DNA from: RGIG6919 sp045531905
GTDB lineage: Bacteria; Bacillota; Clostridia; Lachnospirales; Lachnospiraceae
Length of the DNA: 64,000 bases
Direction: 5' to 3'
Assembly: GCA_045531905.1 (NCBI GenBank)
Contig: JAZSEY010000003.1
Location: 186,001 to 250,000 of the forward strand
Part shown: positions 46,185 to 56,135 of the stretch, in pieces
Numbering within the stretch: position 1 is the stretch's first letter
Layout of the letters: each line of letters opens with the position of its first letter
The notes under the pieces: model-generated
Database searches by the model: none
Told to the model about the DNA's origin: nothing
The model's input: the letters and a program-made list of their open reading frames with translations, nothing else
Made by a program: the position numbers and the translations under genes

Positions 46185-46219
46185 TAAAAAACCGACTGGG
46201 AAACCAGTCGGTTTTTTTG
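46185..46219. terminator. Terminator between the 45525 gene and fba
   Basis: AAAAAACCGACTGG / CCAGTCGGTTTTTTT perfect stem with a short loop; A and T runs on both sides suit both convergent genes. Confidence 0.92.
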
Positions 46220-46262
46220 TGCATAAGAAAAGGCCAGCAACCGCTGACCTCTTCTATCATAA

Positions 46263-47129
46263 TTACTCAGCCTTACCAACAGAACCGAATAATTCCATCT
46301 TTTCCTTAACTGTAGCCTTAATAGCCTCAGCACCTGGAGCTAATAACTTACGTGGGTCAAATCCCTTACCCTCTAAGTCCTTACCAGCCTCGATGTACTT
46401 ACGTGTAGCATCCTGGAATGCTAACTGACACTCTGTGTTAACGTTAATCTTAGCAACACCAAGTGAGATAGCCTTCTTAATCATATCCTCAGGAATACCT
46501 GTACCACCGTGTAATACTAATGGCATATCGCCTGTCTTAGCCTGGATAGCATCCAATGTCTCGAAGCTTAAACCTTCCCAGTTCTCTGGATACTTACCAT
46601 GAATGTTACCGATACCTGCAGCTAACATAGTAACACCTAAATCTGCAACAGCCTTACACTCGTCTGGATCAGCACACTCGCCCTTACCAACAACGCCATC
46701 TTCCTCGCCGCCGATAGAACCAACTTCTGCCTCGATAGAGATACCCTTCTCCTCGCAGATAGCAACTAATTCCTTTGTCTTAGCAATGTTCTCTTCGATT
46801 GGATAGTGTGAACCATCGAACATGATAGAAGAGAAACCAGCCTCGATACAAGCCTTAGCGCCTTCGTATGAACCGTGGTCTAAGTGAAGTGCTACAGGAA
46901 CTGTGATGTTTAACTCCTCAACCATAGCCTTAACCATAGCTGCAACTGTCTTATAACCTGTCATATACTTACCTGCACCCTCAGATACACCTAAGATAAC
47001 AGGACTCTTTAACTCCTGAGCTGTTAAAAGAATAGACTTTGTCCACTCTAAGTTGTTGATATTGAACTGACCTACTGCATAATGACCAGCCTTAGCCTTT
47101 GTCAACATTTCTTTTGCTGAAACTAACAT
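46263..47129 (-). CDS. fba: Class II fructose-1,6-bisphosphate aldolase
   Basis: 288 residues. Cleaves fructose 1,6-bisphosphate to DHAP and glyceraldehyde 3-phosphate, with zinc. HLDHGSYEGAKACIEAGF holds the catalytic Asp and the first zinc His; GNIHGKYPENW and LHGGTGIPEDMI hold the other His ligands; and VNTECQLAFQDATRKY is typical. Strong codon bias and a CGGAGG site fit high expression. Single gene with its own promoter. Confidence 0.95.
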   Translation of the reverse strand: MLVSAKEMLTKAKAGHYAVGQFNINNLEWTKSILLTAQELKSPVILGVSEGAGKYMTGYKTVAAMVKAMVEELNITVPVALHLDHGSYEGAKACIEAGFSSIMFDGSHYPIEENIAKTKELVAICEEKGISIEAEVGSIGGEEDGVVGKGECADPDECKAVADLGVTMLAAGIGNIHGKYPENWEGLSFETLDAIQAKTGDMPLVLHGGTGIPEDMIKKAISLGVAKINVNTECQLAFQDATRKYIEAGKDLEGKGFDPRKLLAPGAEAIKATVKEKMELFGSVGKAE

Positions 47130-47185
47130 GAAAATAATCCTCCGTATCTAAAATAATTTTTGAACGCATGCGCGTACCTACTCAT

Positions 47186-47214
47186 ATTATACTCTATTTG
47201 TTTATAAAAAGGAA
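47186..47214 (-). promoter_or_regulatory. Promoter of fba
   Basis: Minus-strand TATAAT (47186-47191) with a weak -35 TTCCTT (47209-47214), 17-nt spacer. Confidence 0.6.
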
Positions 47215-47234
47215 GTAGGAAAAATCACGGTTCC

Positions 47235-48614
47235 TCACGCATTTTTCAAAAATGCCACATATCCCTTCTTCGCCTCATAAACATCCGCCTTACTGGTAAT
47301 CTCCCAAGGAGCGTGCATATTAAGCACTGCCACACCGCTGTCAATAACCTCCATGCCATAAAGTGACATGATGTAAGCGATAGTACCGCCACCACCGACA
47401 TCTACCTTACCAAGCTCTGCTGTCTGGAAATTCACCTTGTTATCATCCATCATCTTGCGTATTCTGCCCATATACTCAGCATTGGCATCGTTAGAGCCAG
47501 ACTTGCCACCACGTCCGGTAAACTTAGAAAATACCAGACCACGTCCAAAGTAAGAGGCATTCTTCTTCTCAAATGCAGAAGCATAAAGCGGGTCAAATGC
47601 TGCATTTACATCAGACGAAAGCATAGAAGAATTTGCAAGACATCTTCTGAGTGCCAACTCAGAATACTGACCGGCAAGCTCCATCACCTCTGCCACCATA
47701 TTTTCGAAGAACTTTGACTGCATACCAGTAGCACCCACACTACCGATTTCCTCCTTGTCCACTAACAGACAGCAGGAAGTCTTTTCCGGTGCATCTACCT
47801 CTAACATAGCCACTAAAGAAGTATACGCACAAACTCTGTCATCCTGTCCGTAGGACATAATCATGCTTCTGTCTATGCCTGCCTCTCTAGCACGTCCGCT
47901 AGGTACAATCTCCAACTCAGCAGATAAGAAATCCTCTTCCTCAATGTCATACTGCTTCTTCAAAAGAGCAAGTACACCCTTCTTGACGCCTTCCTTATCT
48001 TCCTTTGGAAGTGGCATACTGCCAAACAGCAAGTCCAGATTCTCGGCTTCAATTACCTTGCTTGCCTTCTTTTCCTGCTGTTCCCCTGCCAAATGAATGA
48101 GCAAATCTGTTACACAAAATACTGGGTCCTCGTCCTTATCGCCGATAGCGATTTCCACAACGGAACCATCCTTCTTTACTACCACGCCATAAAGTGCCAA
48201 TGGAATGGTTACCCACTGATACTTCTTGATACCTCCATAATAATGGGTATCCAAATATGCCAAATCCGTATCCTCATATAGCGGATTCTGCTTTACATCC
48301 AATCTTGGAGAATCGATATGAGCACCCAATATATTCATGCCCTGCTCCAATGGCTGTTTTCCAATCTGGAACATCACTACAGTTTTATTCATACAGACAG
48401 CATATACCTTGTCGCCTACTTTTAATTTCTTTTTCTTTCCAATCTTCTTTTCCAAATTCACATATCCGGCAGCCTCTGCCATCTCAATGGTTCGCTTTAC
48501 ACAGAGACGCTCTGTCTTTCCATATGACAAGAATTCAATATAGCCCTTATTCAGTGTTTCTAATTCCTTTAAATCCTTTTTGCTATAAGTCTTCCAAGCA
48601 TTTGGTCTTTCCAT
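47235..48614 (-). CDS. M18 family zinc aminopeptidase
   Basis: 459 residues, near the family size. Removes N-terminal residues (often acidic) from peptides in the cytoplasm; forms large tetrahedral complexes in known members. Metal ligands: His in NILGAHIDSPRLDVK, DDRVCAYTSL, the acidic pair in DKEEIGSVGATGMQS and the C-terminal His in LNMHAPWEITSKADVYE. Two adjacent ATG codons (48617, 48614) exist; the second has the better spacing from AAGGA. Confidence 0.92.
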   Translation of the reverse strand: MERPNAWKTYSKKDLKELETLNKGYIEFLSYGKTERLCVKRTIEMAEAAGYVNLEKKIGKKKKLKVGDKVYAVCMNKTVVMFQIGKQPLEQGMNILGAHIDSPRLDVKQNPLYEDTDLAYLDTHYYGGIKKYQWVTIPLALYGVVVKKDGSVVEIAIGDKDEDPVFCVTDLLIHLAGEQQEKKASKVIEAENLDLLFGSMPLPKEDKEGVKKGVLALLKKQYDIEEEDFLSAELEIVPSGRAREAGIDRSMIMSYGQDDRVCAYTSLVAMLEVDAPEKTSCCLLVDKEEIGSVGATGMQSKFFENMVAEVMELAGQYSELALRRCLANSSMLSSDVNAAFDPLYASAFEKKNASYFGRGLVFSKFTGRGGKSGSNDANAEYMGRIRKMMDDNKVNFQTAELGKVDVGGGGTIAYIMSLYGMEVIDSGVAVLNMHAPWEITSKADVYEAKKGYVAFLKNA

Positions 48615-48834
48615 CATTTTTCCTTGCACGGCCAAGGCCAACCAGCCTCACCAAACATTTTCCTTTCTTGAATATTTACTATACATCCGCTCATTTTAAT
48701 ACTCTACTATTTACTATATTTTCCAAAGTGTCGTTCGTCAAGTTGTATTTTTCTGCTTTTCAATTGACGCACTTCTACTCGCATCCTATAATCAACATAT
48801 AATATCATTATCTGTAAAATAGGAGAAAGCATAC

Positions 48835-49479
48835 ATGCAATTACGAATCACACCGGAAGAAATTAAGACTACAGAACAACATATGGAACAGCCTTCAGAA
48901 AAAGAATTTGAATATATAAAAAGCTCCTTGCAAAAAGATTTAACGCTAGTATTAGACCAATATGAAAGCCAGTTGGCAAGCATTCCGAAACGTTTACAAA
49001 GCAGAAAAAATAGCATGATAGCTGCTATATTAACATTCACATTTATGGTATTGGTAGACCTGTATTTTGAATTTCTGTTAAATCTACCTGGCGGTTCTAT
49101 CCTTGCTGGAACCATTGAGATGTGGGTTGCTGTCATCGCTGTTTTTATTGCTTTATGGAAATCCTTCTTTTGGATGATGGATAGTATCATCGAATACAAT
49201 ACGCAAAATGAGACTCTGCGTTTTCTTAAATTCAAGCACAAATATAAGGTGTTCACCCTACGAGATGAAGAACGTTTCTGTAAGCAGAAAATTGATGAAT
49301 ACCGCGAAATGATGGTAGACCTAAAAAACACTACATCATCGGATAATTTAGACGCCTACCAAAACCACAGATACATCGACAAAAGGGGTTATAGCATGGA
49401 GTTTTCATTTTTTCAGGAACATCAAATTGGATGCTTTGCTGCAATTACAATATGCTTACTATTTACACTGTTCTTATAA
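48835..49479 (+). CDS. Unknown membrane protein
   Basis: 214 residues: an N-terminal soluble part of about 60 residues, two membrane segments at about 62-82 and 92-113 (IEMWVAVIAVFIALWKSFFW), a charged helical region, and a third segment at the very C-terminus. No family recognised. GGAG lies 9 nt before ATG. Stands alone between divergent pepM18 and the decayed fruK remnant. Confidence 0.72.
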   Translation: MQLRITPEEIKTTEQHMEQPSEKEFEYIKSSLQKDLTLVLDQYESQLASIPKRLQSRKNSMIAAILTFTFMVLVDLYFEFLLNLPGGSILAGTIEMWVAVIAVFIALWKSFFWMMDSIIEYNTQNETLRFLKFKHKYKVFTLRDEERFCKQKIDEYREMMVDLKNTTSSDNLDAYQNHRYIDKRGYSMEFSFFQEHQIGCFAAITICLLFTLFL

Positions 49480-49513
49480 ATTTGTAAAATATTAAAGTTA
49501 CATATTGACATCT

Positions 49514-49766
49514 TCAAGAAAAACGTACACAATCTGCTTTTGTAATCACAGGCCCACTGCCGTTGATTTCTGTCTCATTTTCAGAGCGAAGCTTCACATT
49601 AATTCTGGAACAACCTTCGCTAAGACGAATGCACAACTGACACATCAATTCCTTTGCCACCAGGAAGGGTGAACTCGCCATAAGAACGGTTCACGCTTCC
49701 TGGGGTCAGACTATCAACAGATGCAATATAATCCAAAGACGGATTCAAAGTTACTGTATATATCAT
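49514..49766 (-). pseudogene. Remnant of 1-phosphofructokinase (fruK/pfkB)
   Basis: The first 42 codons read MIYTVTLNPSLDYIASVDSL then TPGSVNRSYGEFTLPGGKGI, the unmistakable start of FruK-type PfkB kinases. The frame then hits a stop at 49620. In another frame the next ~38 codons read RLSEGCSRINVKLRSENETE then INGSGPVITKADC, which aligns to about residues 90-125 of the same family. The stretch between (about 50 residues) and the whole C-terminal ~190 residues, with the catalytic Asp, are gone. It is a doubly deleted, frame-shifted relic. It explains most of the gap 49480-49788. Confidence 0.85.
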
Positions 49767-49788
49767 ATGTATTTCCAGCCTTTCAATA

Positions 49789-51345
49789 CTAACTTTCTTT
49801 TACCACAAGTAATTTTTGTCCCGGCATCAACTTATCACTCTCTAACTGATTTACCTTTCTGATACCATCGATTGTGGTGTAATATCGCTTAGCAATACTC
49901 CAAAGGGTGTCTCCATCCTTTACCACATATCCTGCCATCGCTGGCAACGCTTTTATTTTATCATAAGAAAGAGGCGCTGTCTCTATACTTTCAATGCCCT
50001 TCATCGTTCCCCTTGCAAATGCCACAATATTCAAATCCACCTGCGCCTTCAACTCAACCTCATCTCCATCAATCATAATGGCTGAAAGCTGAAGCAGTTG
50101 TGGACAAATCTCATATCTATCATCTTCACTGAGATGCTCCATCTCCACCAGATAAGAAAATGGCACCATCGCCTCCATAGAGCACACCGGATGGGCATCA
50201 TTTGCAGAAATATAAATGATGGTGGCAAGAACAACGCCCTCTATCTGCAAACCGTCATCCGTCACCAGTTCATCGTCAATTTTCACACTACCCTCTACCT
50301 GGCAAATCTGCATCATTTTATCCTGTGTATTATTTAATCGAATACGCTCTGATACCCTAGTCTTTGCGGCGTTTTTCATCAGAATACTCTCATAAGCAAA
50401 ATCCACCGTCTGTTCCGTAAGTTCTACATTTGGTGCAAATACATCCTCTAACAAAAGCACCTCCGTGTCATCGTAAACCTGAATATCCAAATCCATGGAA
50501 ACAGCCACTTCAAGCTTGCGTTCCTCTCCATCCAAATCCGGACGGATAAACACTTCAACCTCTGAAAGTTTTGTATTCATGACAGATACCATATCCGATG
50601 CCGCCTCTGGCAAATCCAATGCCCCCGAAAATGGTAAATCCATTGACAAATACTGCAACGGTTGCCCCGCTTCATCCCCCTGATAAATGACAAAGAGACT
50701 CAAGTCTCCATTCAGCAATATTTCCTGTTCTGATAGTTTTGTATCCAACGAATCCACATTGACACTATACCAAATCAGCTCACCGATATTAGGCTTCGCT
50801 TGTGGCAACTCCACCTCCTGCTTCACCCGGAACATATCCTTTTTATCCACCACTTTTTTAGAATAGGTTAGCTTCTTGTAAAGACACTCAAAGCCATTTG
50901 CATTGCTAAGCTCCGTGGTAATCTCTGCATGGTCATCCCCGTACACATGAATCTTATATCCCAACAATGCCTTGGCGATAATCTTTCTGGAATTAATCAG
51001 CGATACATTCAAATCTTCTAATTCCAGTTGTACGCGACAATCATCAGTTGGAAACACACCTTCCATATGTACACTTTCCGTAAATGGAATCACACCCTCC
51101 AAAAAAGAAAGAGGACGTTCCGGATTCTGCGTCATATAAAGCACCTGAAAATGCAAATGCCCTTTTACCTTTACCCGGTCTACAAGACATTCACACTCCT
51201 CCATTACCGGAGTGCCTTTCACCACAATGACCTTATCCATGTCCTCTTTCAAATCCGGCACATTAAAATCCTTATCTAAGGTCAGCTTGCCCACTGCCTC
51301 AGCCTTTACCAGATTACTTTCTATGTTTTGCTTCATAAGCTGCAT
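49789..51345 (-). CDS. SPOCS (DUF3794) and LysM domain protein, SipL-like
   Basis: 518 residues, no signal peptide. It contains about three DUF3794/SPOCS segments (e.g. VIVVKGTPVMEECECLVDRV and VEGSVKIDDELVTDDGLQIE) and a C-terminal LysM (VKDGDTLWSIAKRYYTTIDG). The layout equals SipL of Clostridioides difficile, which binds SpoIVA and anchors the spore coat. A spore coat morphogenesis role is therefore likely, by family. GGGAGGAA lies 6 nt before ATG. The last ~15 codons abut the fruK remnant. Confidence 0.88.
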   Translation of the reverse strand: MQLMKQNIESNLVKAEAVGKLTLDKDFNVPDLKEDMDKVIVVKGTPVMEECECLVDRVKVKGHLHFQVLYMTQNPERPLSFLEGVIPFTESVHMEGVFPTDDCRVQLELEDLNVSLINSRKIIAKALLGYKIHVYGDDHAEITTELSNANGFECLYKKLTYSKKVVDKKDMFRVKQEVELPQAKPNIGELIWYSVNVDSLDTKLSEQEILLNGDLSLFVIYQGDEAGQPLQYLSMDLPFSGALDLPEAASDMVSVMNTKLSEVEVFIRPDLDGEERKLEVAVSMDLDIQVYDDTEVLLLEDVFAPNVELTEQTVDFAYESILMKNAAKTRVSERIRLNNTQDKMMQICQVEGSVKIDDELVTDDGLQIEGVVLATIIYISANDAHPVCSMEAMVPFSYLVEMEHLSEDDRYEICPQLLQLSAIMIDGDEVELKAQVDLNIVAFARGTMKGIESIETAPLSYDKIKALPAMAGYVVKDGDTLWSIAKRYYTTIDGIRKVNQLESDKLMPGQKLLVVKES

Positions 51346-51427
51346 ATCTATTCCTCCCGCCTATTCATACTACTAATAGTATATGCGGAAGTCATTTCAA
51401 TATGACAACTTCGCCTGCTTGTTTCTT

Positions 51428-54163
51428 TTACAGTAAACTCCTCAACCATTCCAAGAGTCCCTTATAATCCTCCATAAATATAGGATGCTGTTCCTCAACA
51501 TATGCAATATCACCTTCATTCACAGCAACTTCCAGTTTCTTTGCCTGTTCAGAAATCTCCACAGCTCCAATACCTAAAGATGTGCTCTTCAAGGAATGTA
51601 CTTTAATCCCATAATTATGCCAATCCTGTTTTTGGAAATATTCTTCCAACAACTCATCCTGATTGCTCTGGGCATACATAGTTACCATTTCCGTATACAT
51701 ACGCTCATCGCCACCACAATAGGAAAGACCTAATTTTGTATCAAGATAATGTAATTCAGCTACCAGAGACTTCTTTTCAGTTGCCTTTTCAGAAGTCTTC
51801 TCAGTTGTCTTTACCACAGGTTCTGCCTGCTTTGGTTTCTCCTCTAATTTCTGCTTAGGCAAATATTTAACAATCATTTTCTCCAACTTGCTGCCTTGAA
51901 TCGGTTTTGTCATGTAATCATGAAATCCCTCTGACAAATAATCATCCTTGGCACCTACCATAGCATTTGCAGTCAGCATAATCACAGGCGTATCGATGTA
52001 TTCCATCAATTCCTTCATTTGCTTTAATGTCTCTACTCCATCCATTTCCGGCATCATATGATCTAGGAAAATGATATCATACTGATTCTTTCGTACCAGC
52101 TGCAGACAGCGCTCGCCACTTTCTGCCACATCAATATACAAACCGGTACCCTTTAGTAACCCGGTAAATACCTTCAAATTCATTAACACATCATCTACCA
52201 CAAGAATTCTGCCCTTTGGTGCATAAAATGAATGACGATAGCCACTGATTTTTACATCATGGTCATAATTACCCACAAAGTCTCCCATCGGCTTATCCGA
52301 TACAACCTTTTGCGGGATTCGGATGCTAAATGTAGAACCCACATTTACTTCACTGTTTACTGTGATAGTACCTTCCATTAACTCTACCAACTGTTTTGTC
52401 AAAGGCAGACCAAGTCCGGTACCCTCCACATTACGATTTTTCAAAATATCTACACGCTGGAATGCGTCAAACAATTGCTGTTGATCTTCCTCTGAAATTC
52501 CCATTCCGGTATCGCTGACGATAATATCCAACCAAACAATATCCTCTTCCTTTGGTTCAAATTTTACAGTCAAACGGACTGAACCTTCTTTGGTATATTT
52601 CACTGCATTGGTTAACAAATTAATAATTATCTGTTTGACACGGAGTTCATCACCAAACAGCATACTTGGAAGCTCTGCATCGGTGTCCACTTCAAGAAAC
52701 AGTCCTTTTTCTTCGGCTCGCATAACCACCATGCTATAGCAATCATTCAACAACGAAGACATAGAATACTCTACTGGAACAATTTCCACATGTCCCGCCT
52801 CCATCTTGGAAAAATCCAAAATGTCGTTAATCAAAGACAACAAGCTTCTTCCGGCATTTTGTATATCCTGCGCATATTCAACTACATTCGGCTCCTGACT
52901 CTCTCTTAATATCATTTCATCCATACCAAGGATGGCATTAATTGGAGTACGAATTTCATGAGACATATTGGCAAGAAAACGGGCTCTCGCCTCGCTCTCT
53001 GAAATAGCTCTCTGTTTTTCCTTTTCCAAATACAACATGTCTTTTACGGTATTGTATCCGGAAATAATTAAAAGAAACATCAAGCCAAAGCTTAAAATGG
53101 CACCAGAAAACGGTACATCTCTCTGCAGATAATACAAAGCAAATTGCAAAATTACTGCAAACGCCGCACCACAAATACCAATTGCGGAATACTTATAATT
53201 CTTAATATAGCCAGTCTTAACGTCCAATATCATAGTAACAACAGCAATTAGTATAACAAAAATACATATAATCGTTGTATAAATTAAGCTAGAACTAAAA
53301 TCCATAATACCGGTTATGTGCATTCCAACGCAAATGACTACACTAATAACCACTATGGTTTCCATTGCAGAGTACCATTTCTGGTAACGAGCCTTTTGAA
53401 TACCGTTGAAATAAATCAAAAATGGCAATGGCAACACCATAACCGTAAGGAATGTCAAATCACTTACTGTTGACAGATTCGGGAACAACAACTGTCTAAA
53501 CATAGAATTATCGATAATCCAGGCTGAACACAAGGTTACACTCCAACCCAGATATTCCATAATTACCGGTCGCTTGTAAGTCGCTTGTAGCACAAAACTG
53601 CAAACGATACTTGCCAGGCCACACAGCATGGTAAACAATGCTACCAGCATTTCCACACCATTTTCCTGAAATGTAATGCCCCACAAATCCAGTTTATCGC
53701 CATAATAAATCGCTCGCAATTCTCCTGAATAGGACGAGTCTGTCATGTACTCCACTGTAATCGGCTTACCACTATCTTCCGAAGATAATTCCAACATAAT
53801 GTAATATGCTGAGCTAGTTAGACCAAACAGTCTTGTATCCTTCGTGGAATAGCTCTTTCGCAGTTCACCATCAATATAAATATTCATATCCTGACGAAGA
53901 CTATAAAAACGAAGATATGTATTCTGCTCTACGCCTTCTGGAAGACGACCTTCCACAGTCATCACGTCGCCTTTTGGCACGGAATAACTACCCGGAATGG
54001 TAATTGCTTCTCGCATACCATCTTCGTGTACCCACTCCCAATCAATCTGCAAAAGTTCCGCATCACCGATAACCGGCTCACTTTCCCTTGGCAAACAAAT
54101 TTGACCAAACAAAAAATATATGATCATGATTCCCAATAGAACCTTAAAGACCTTTTTATCCAT
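51428..54163 (-). CDS. Hybrid sensor histidine kinase (7TM, HisKA, HATPase, REC, Hpt)
   Basis: 911 residues from the ATG at 54163 (GGGGAGG upstream). An N-terminal signal/anchor, an extracellular beta domain (about 40-165) and seven membrane segments (about 175-375) give a 7TMR-DISM-like sensor. Then come HisKA (MSHEIRTPINAILG), HATPase (INLLTNAVKYTKEG, DTGMGISEEDQQQ and GTGLGLPLTKQL), a receiver with intact acceptor (IIFLDHMMPEMDG, MLTANA, TKPIQ), and a C-terminal Hpt (VHSLKSTSLGIGA). A complete phosphorelay on one chain; its final partner regulator is not adjacent. The signal is unknown. Confidence 0.93.
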   Translation of the reverse strand: MDKKVFKVLLGIMIIYFLFGQICLPRESEPVIGDAELLQIDWEWVHEDGMREAITIPGSYSVPKGDVMTVEGRLPEGVEQNTYLRFYSLRQDMNIYIDGELRKSYSTKDTRLFGLTSSAYYIMLELSSEDSGKPITVEYMTDSSYSGELRAIYYGDKLDLWGITFQENGVEMLVALFTMLCGLASIVCSFVLQATYKRPVIMEYLGWSVTLCSAWIIDNSMFRQLLFPNLSTVSDLTFLTVMVLPLPFLIYFNGIQKARYQKWYSAMETIVVISVVICVGMHITGIMDFSSSLIYTTIICIFVILIAVVTMILDVKTGYIKNYKYSAIGICGAAFAVILQFALYYLQRDVPFSGAILSFGLMFLLIISGYNTVKDMLYLEKEKQRAISESEARARFLANMSHEIRTPINAILGMDEMILRESQEPNVVEYAQDIQNAGRSLLSLINDILDFSKMEAGHVEIVPVEYSMSSLLNDCYSMVVMRAEEKGLFLEVDTDAELPSMLFGDELRVKQIIINLLTNAVKYTKEGSVRLTVKFEPKEEDIVWLDIIVSDTGMGISEEDQQQLFDAFQRVDILKNRNVEGTGLGLPLTKQLVELMEGTITVNSEVNVGSTFSIRIPQKVVSDKPMGDFVGNYDHDVKISGYRHSFYAPKGRILVVDDVLMNLKVFTGLLKGTGLYIDVAESGERCLQLVRKNQYDIIFLDHMMPEMDGVETLKQMKELMEYIDTPVIMLTANAMVGAKDDYLSEGFHDYMTKPIQGSKLEKMIVKYLPKQKLEEKPKQAEPVVKTTEKTSEKATEKKSLVAELHYLDTKLGLSYCGGDERMYTEMVTMYAQSNQDELLEEYFQKQDWHNYGIKVHSLKSTSLGIGAVEISEQAKKLEVAVNEGDIAYVEEQHPIFMEDYKGLLEWLRSLL

Positions 54164-54245
54164 AAAATACCTCCCCAAATCGTACCTTATATGTTCCCAT
54201 TATATAAGGAAATGCTTTACTTCGTCAAATTATTTCCAGAAACCA

Positions 54246-54297
54246 TTGCTAATTATTGGATTTTAGGTTATAATAGTTCAACACGTTAAAGCGTGTT
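54246..54297 (+). promoter_or_regulatory. Promoter and overlapping palindrome of the acyl-CoA synthetase gene
   Basis: TTGCTA (54246-54251) and TATAAT (54269-54274) have a 17-nt spacer. An inverted repeat AACACG/CGTGTT (54280-54297) lies over the likely transcription start, where a repressor would act. It contains TTAAAGCGT, also found upstream of the symporter gene. Confidence 0.65.
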
Positions 54298-54332
54298 AGC
54301 AACAAATGAGTTTTATGTTAGAGGGAAGAAAC

Positions 54333-55979
54333 ATGCCAATTACAAAGATACTTGAGAAGAATTGTCAGGAGTTCGGCGATGACGTTTGTCTCGTTGAGAT
54401 TAATCCTGAAGTAAAAGAAATAAGACGTGTTACCTGGAAAGAATACGAGCTCATGGAGCCGAATCCGGTAACCCATTACCGCCGTGAAATTACATGGCGC
54501 GTATTTAATGAAAAAGCAAACCGCTTTGCTAACTTGCTTACCGAACGAGGTATTAAAAAGGGTGACAAGGTTGCTATTTTGTTAATGAACTGCTTAGAGT
54601 GGTTACCAATTTATTTTGGTATTTTAAAGACTGGCGCTGTGGCAGTGCCATTGAATTTCAGATATGCTTCAGACGAGATTGAATATTGTGTGAATTTATC
54701 AGATACAGACATTTTGGTATTTGGTCCGGAATTTATCGGACGTATCGAGGAGATTGCCGGCAAGATTAGCAAGAATCGTTTATTGTTCTACGTAGGCGAT
54801 AACTGCCCAACCTTCGCAGAAGATTACAATTCTTTGACAGCAAACTGCTCTAGTTATTTTGAAGATGTTCCTGTTACAGATGAAGATGATGCTGCTATCT
54901 ATTTCTCATCAGGAACAACTGGCTTCCCTAAAGCCATTTTACATAATCATGAAAGTTTATTGCATTCCTGCAAGGTGGAGCAGAACCATCACGGTCAGAC
55001 AAAGGACGACGTATTCCTTTGCATTCCACCACTTTACCACACAGGTGCTAAGATGCACTGGTTTGGTAGTTTCCTTGTAGGTGCTAAGGCAGTTCTTTTA
55101 AAGGGTACAAAGCCTGAATTTATTTTAGATGCTGTATCCAAGGAAAAATGTACTATCGTTTGGTTGTTGGTACCATGGGCACAAGATTTATTAGAAGCTC
55201 TTGATAGTGGCAAGTTGAATAAAGATGATTATGAGCTTGATCAGTGGAGATTGATGCACATTGGTGCACAGCCAGTTCCACCAAGCTTGATTAAACATTG
55301 GAAGACCTATTTCCCTAACCATCAGTACGATACCAACTACGGTTTGAGTGAGTCTATCGGACCAGGTTGTGTACACTTGGGTGTTGAGAATATCCATAAG
55401 GTAGGTGCTATCGGTAAAGCAGGCTACGGTTGGGAAACCAAGATTGTTGACGAAAACGGTAACACCTTAGGACGTGGTGAAGTTGGAGAACTTTGCGTAA
55501 AGGGACCTGGTGTGATGACTTGTTATTATCACGATGAGCAGGCTACTAACGATGTATTAAAGGATGGCTGGTTATTTACCGGCGATATGGCAGAGGAAGA
55601 TGAGGATGGATTTATCTTCTTAGTAGACCGTAAGAAGGATGTCATCATTAGTGGTGGTGAGAATCTTTATCCGGTACAGATTGAAGATTTCATCCGTAAC
55701 CACAACGCCGTACATGATATCGCAGTTATCGGTTTACCAGACAAACGTCTTGGTGAGATTGCTGCAGCGATTATTGAATTAAAGGAAGGTTATACCTGTA
55801 CAGAAGAAGAAATCAACAACTTCTGCCAGACACTTCCACGATATAAAAGACCTCGTAAGATTATCTTTGCGGATATCCCAAGAAATCCTACGGGTAAGAT
55901 TGAAAAACCAAAGCTTCGTTCTATTTACTGCGGTGCAAGCTTAGTTGAACAGCAGATTGAGATGAGCGAGAATAAGTAA
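54333..55979 (+). CDS. Acyl-CoA synthetase (AMP-forming ligase)
   Basis: 548 residues from the ATG at 54333 with GAGGGAAG upstream (an ATG at 54306 has none). ANL superfamily: activates a carboxylate with ATP and joins it to CoA. Motifs: AIYFSSGTTGFPKAILHNHE (AMP loop), TNYGLSESIGPG (A5), GWLFTGDMAEEDEDGFIF (A7/A8) and NPTGKIEKPKL with the catalytic Lys (A10). The substrate is uncertain; a medium-chain or aromatic acid is possible. A sodium:solute symporter gene follows in the same direction, which suggests uptake and activation of the same acid. Confidence 0.9.
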   Translation: MPITKILEKNCQEFGDDVCLVEINPEVKEIRRVTWKEYELMEPNPVTHYRREITWRVFNEKANRFANLLTERGIKKGDKVAILLMNCLEWLPIYFGILKTGAVAVPLNFRYASDEIEYCVNLSDTDILVFGPEFIGRIEEIAGKISKNRLLFYVGDNCPTFAEDYNSLTANCSSYFEDVPVTDEDDAAIYFSSGTTGFPKAILHNHESLLHSCKVEQNHHGQTKDDVFLCIPPLYHTGAKMHWFGSFLVGAKAVLLKGTKPEFILDAVSKEKCTIVWLLVPWAQDLLEALDSGKLNKDDYELDQWRLMHIGAQPVPPSLIKHWKTYFPNHQYDTNYGLSESIGPGCVHLGVENIHKVGAIGKAGYGWETKIVDENGNTLGRGEVGELCVKGPGVMTCYYHDEQATNDVLKDGWLFTGDMAEEDEDGFIFLVDRKKDVIISGGENLYPVQIEDFIRNHNAVHDIAVIGLPDKRLGEIAAAIIELKEGYTCTEEEINNFCQTLPRYKRPRKIIFADIPRNPTGKIEKPKLRSIYCGASLVEQQIEMSENK

Positions 55980-56067
55980 TCATGTTATAAGAAGGGCTGA
56001 TGAAACTTGGTATTCAAACAGCCCTTGCTTATGGGATAAATGCTTTATTGCGTTGAAGCGTTGCGTT

Positions 56068-56086
56068 TTAAAGCGTAACACTTTAA
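56068..56086. promoter_or_regulatory. Inverted repeat upstream of the symporter gene
   Basis: TTAAAG and CTTTAA arms 7 nt apart. The left arm is part of TTAAAGCGT (56068-56076), shared with the operator-like site at 54286-54294. No clear promoter could be assigned in 55980-56135; a weak AAGGGCTG/CAGCCCTT hairpin lies at about 55991-56026. Confidence 0.4.
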
Positions 56087-56135
56087 AGCAAATCAAAATA
56101 CAAAATCATTAACTAACATAAAAGGAGAGAAAACT

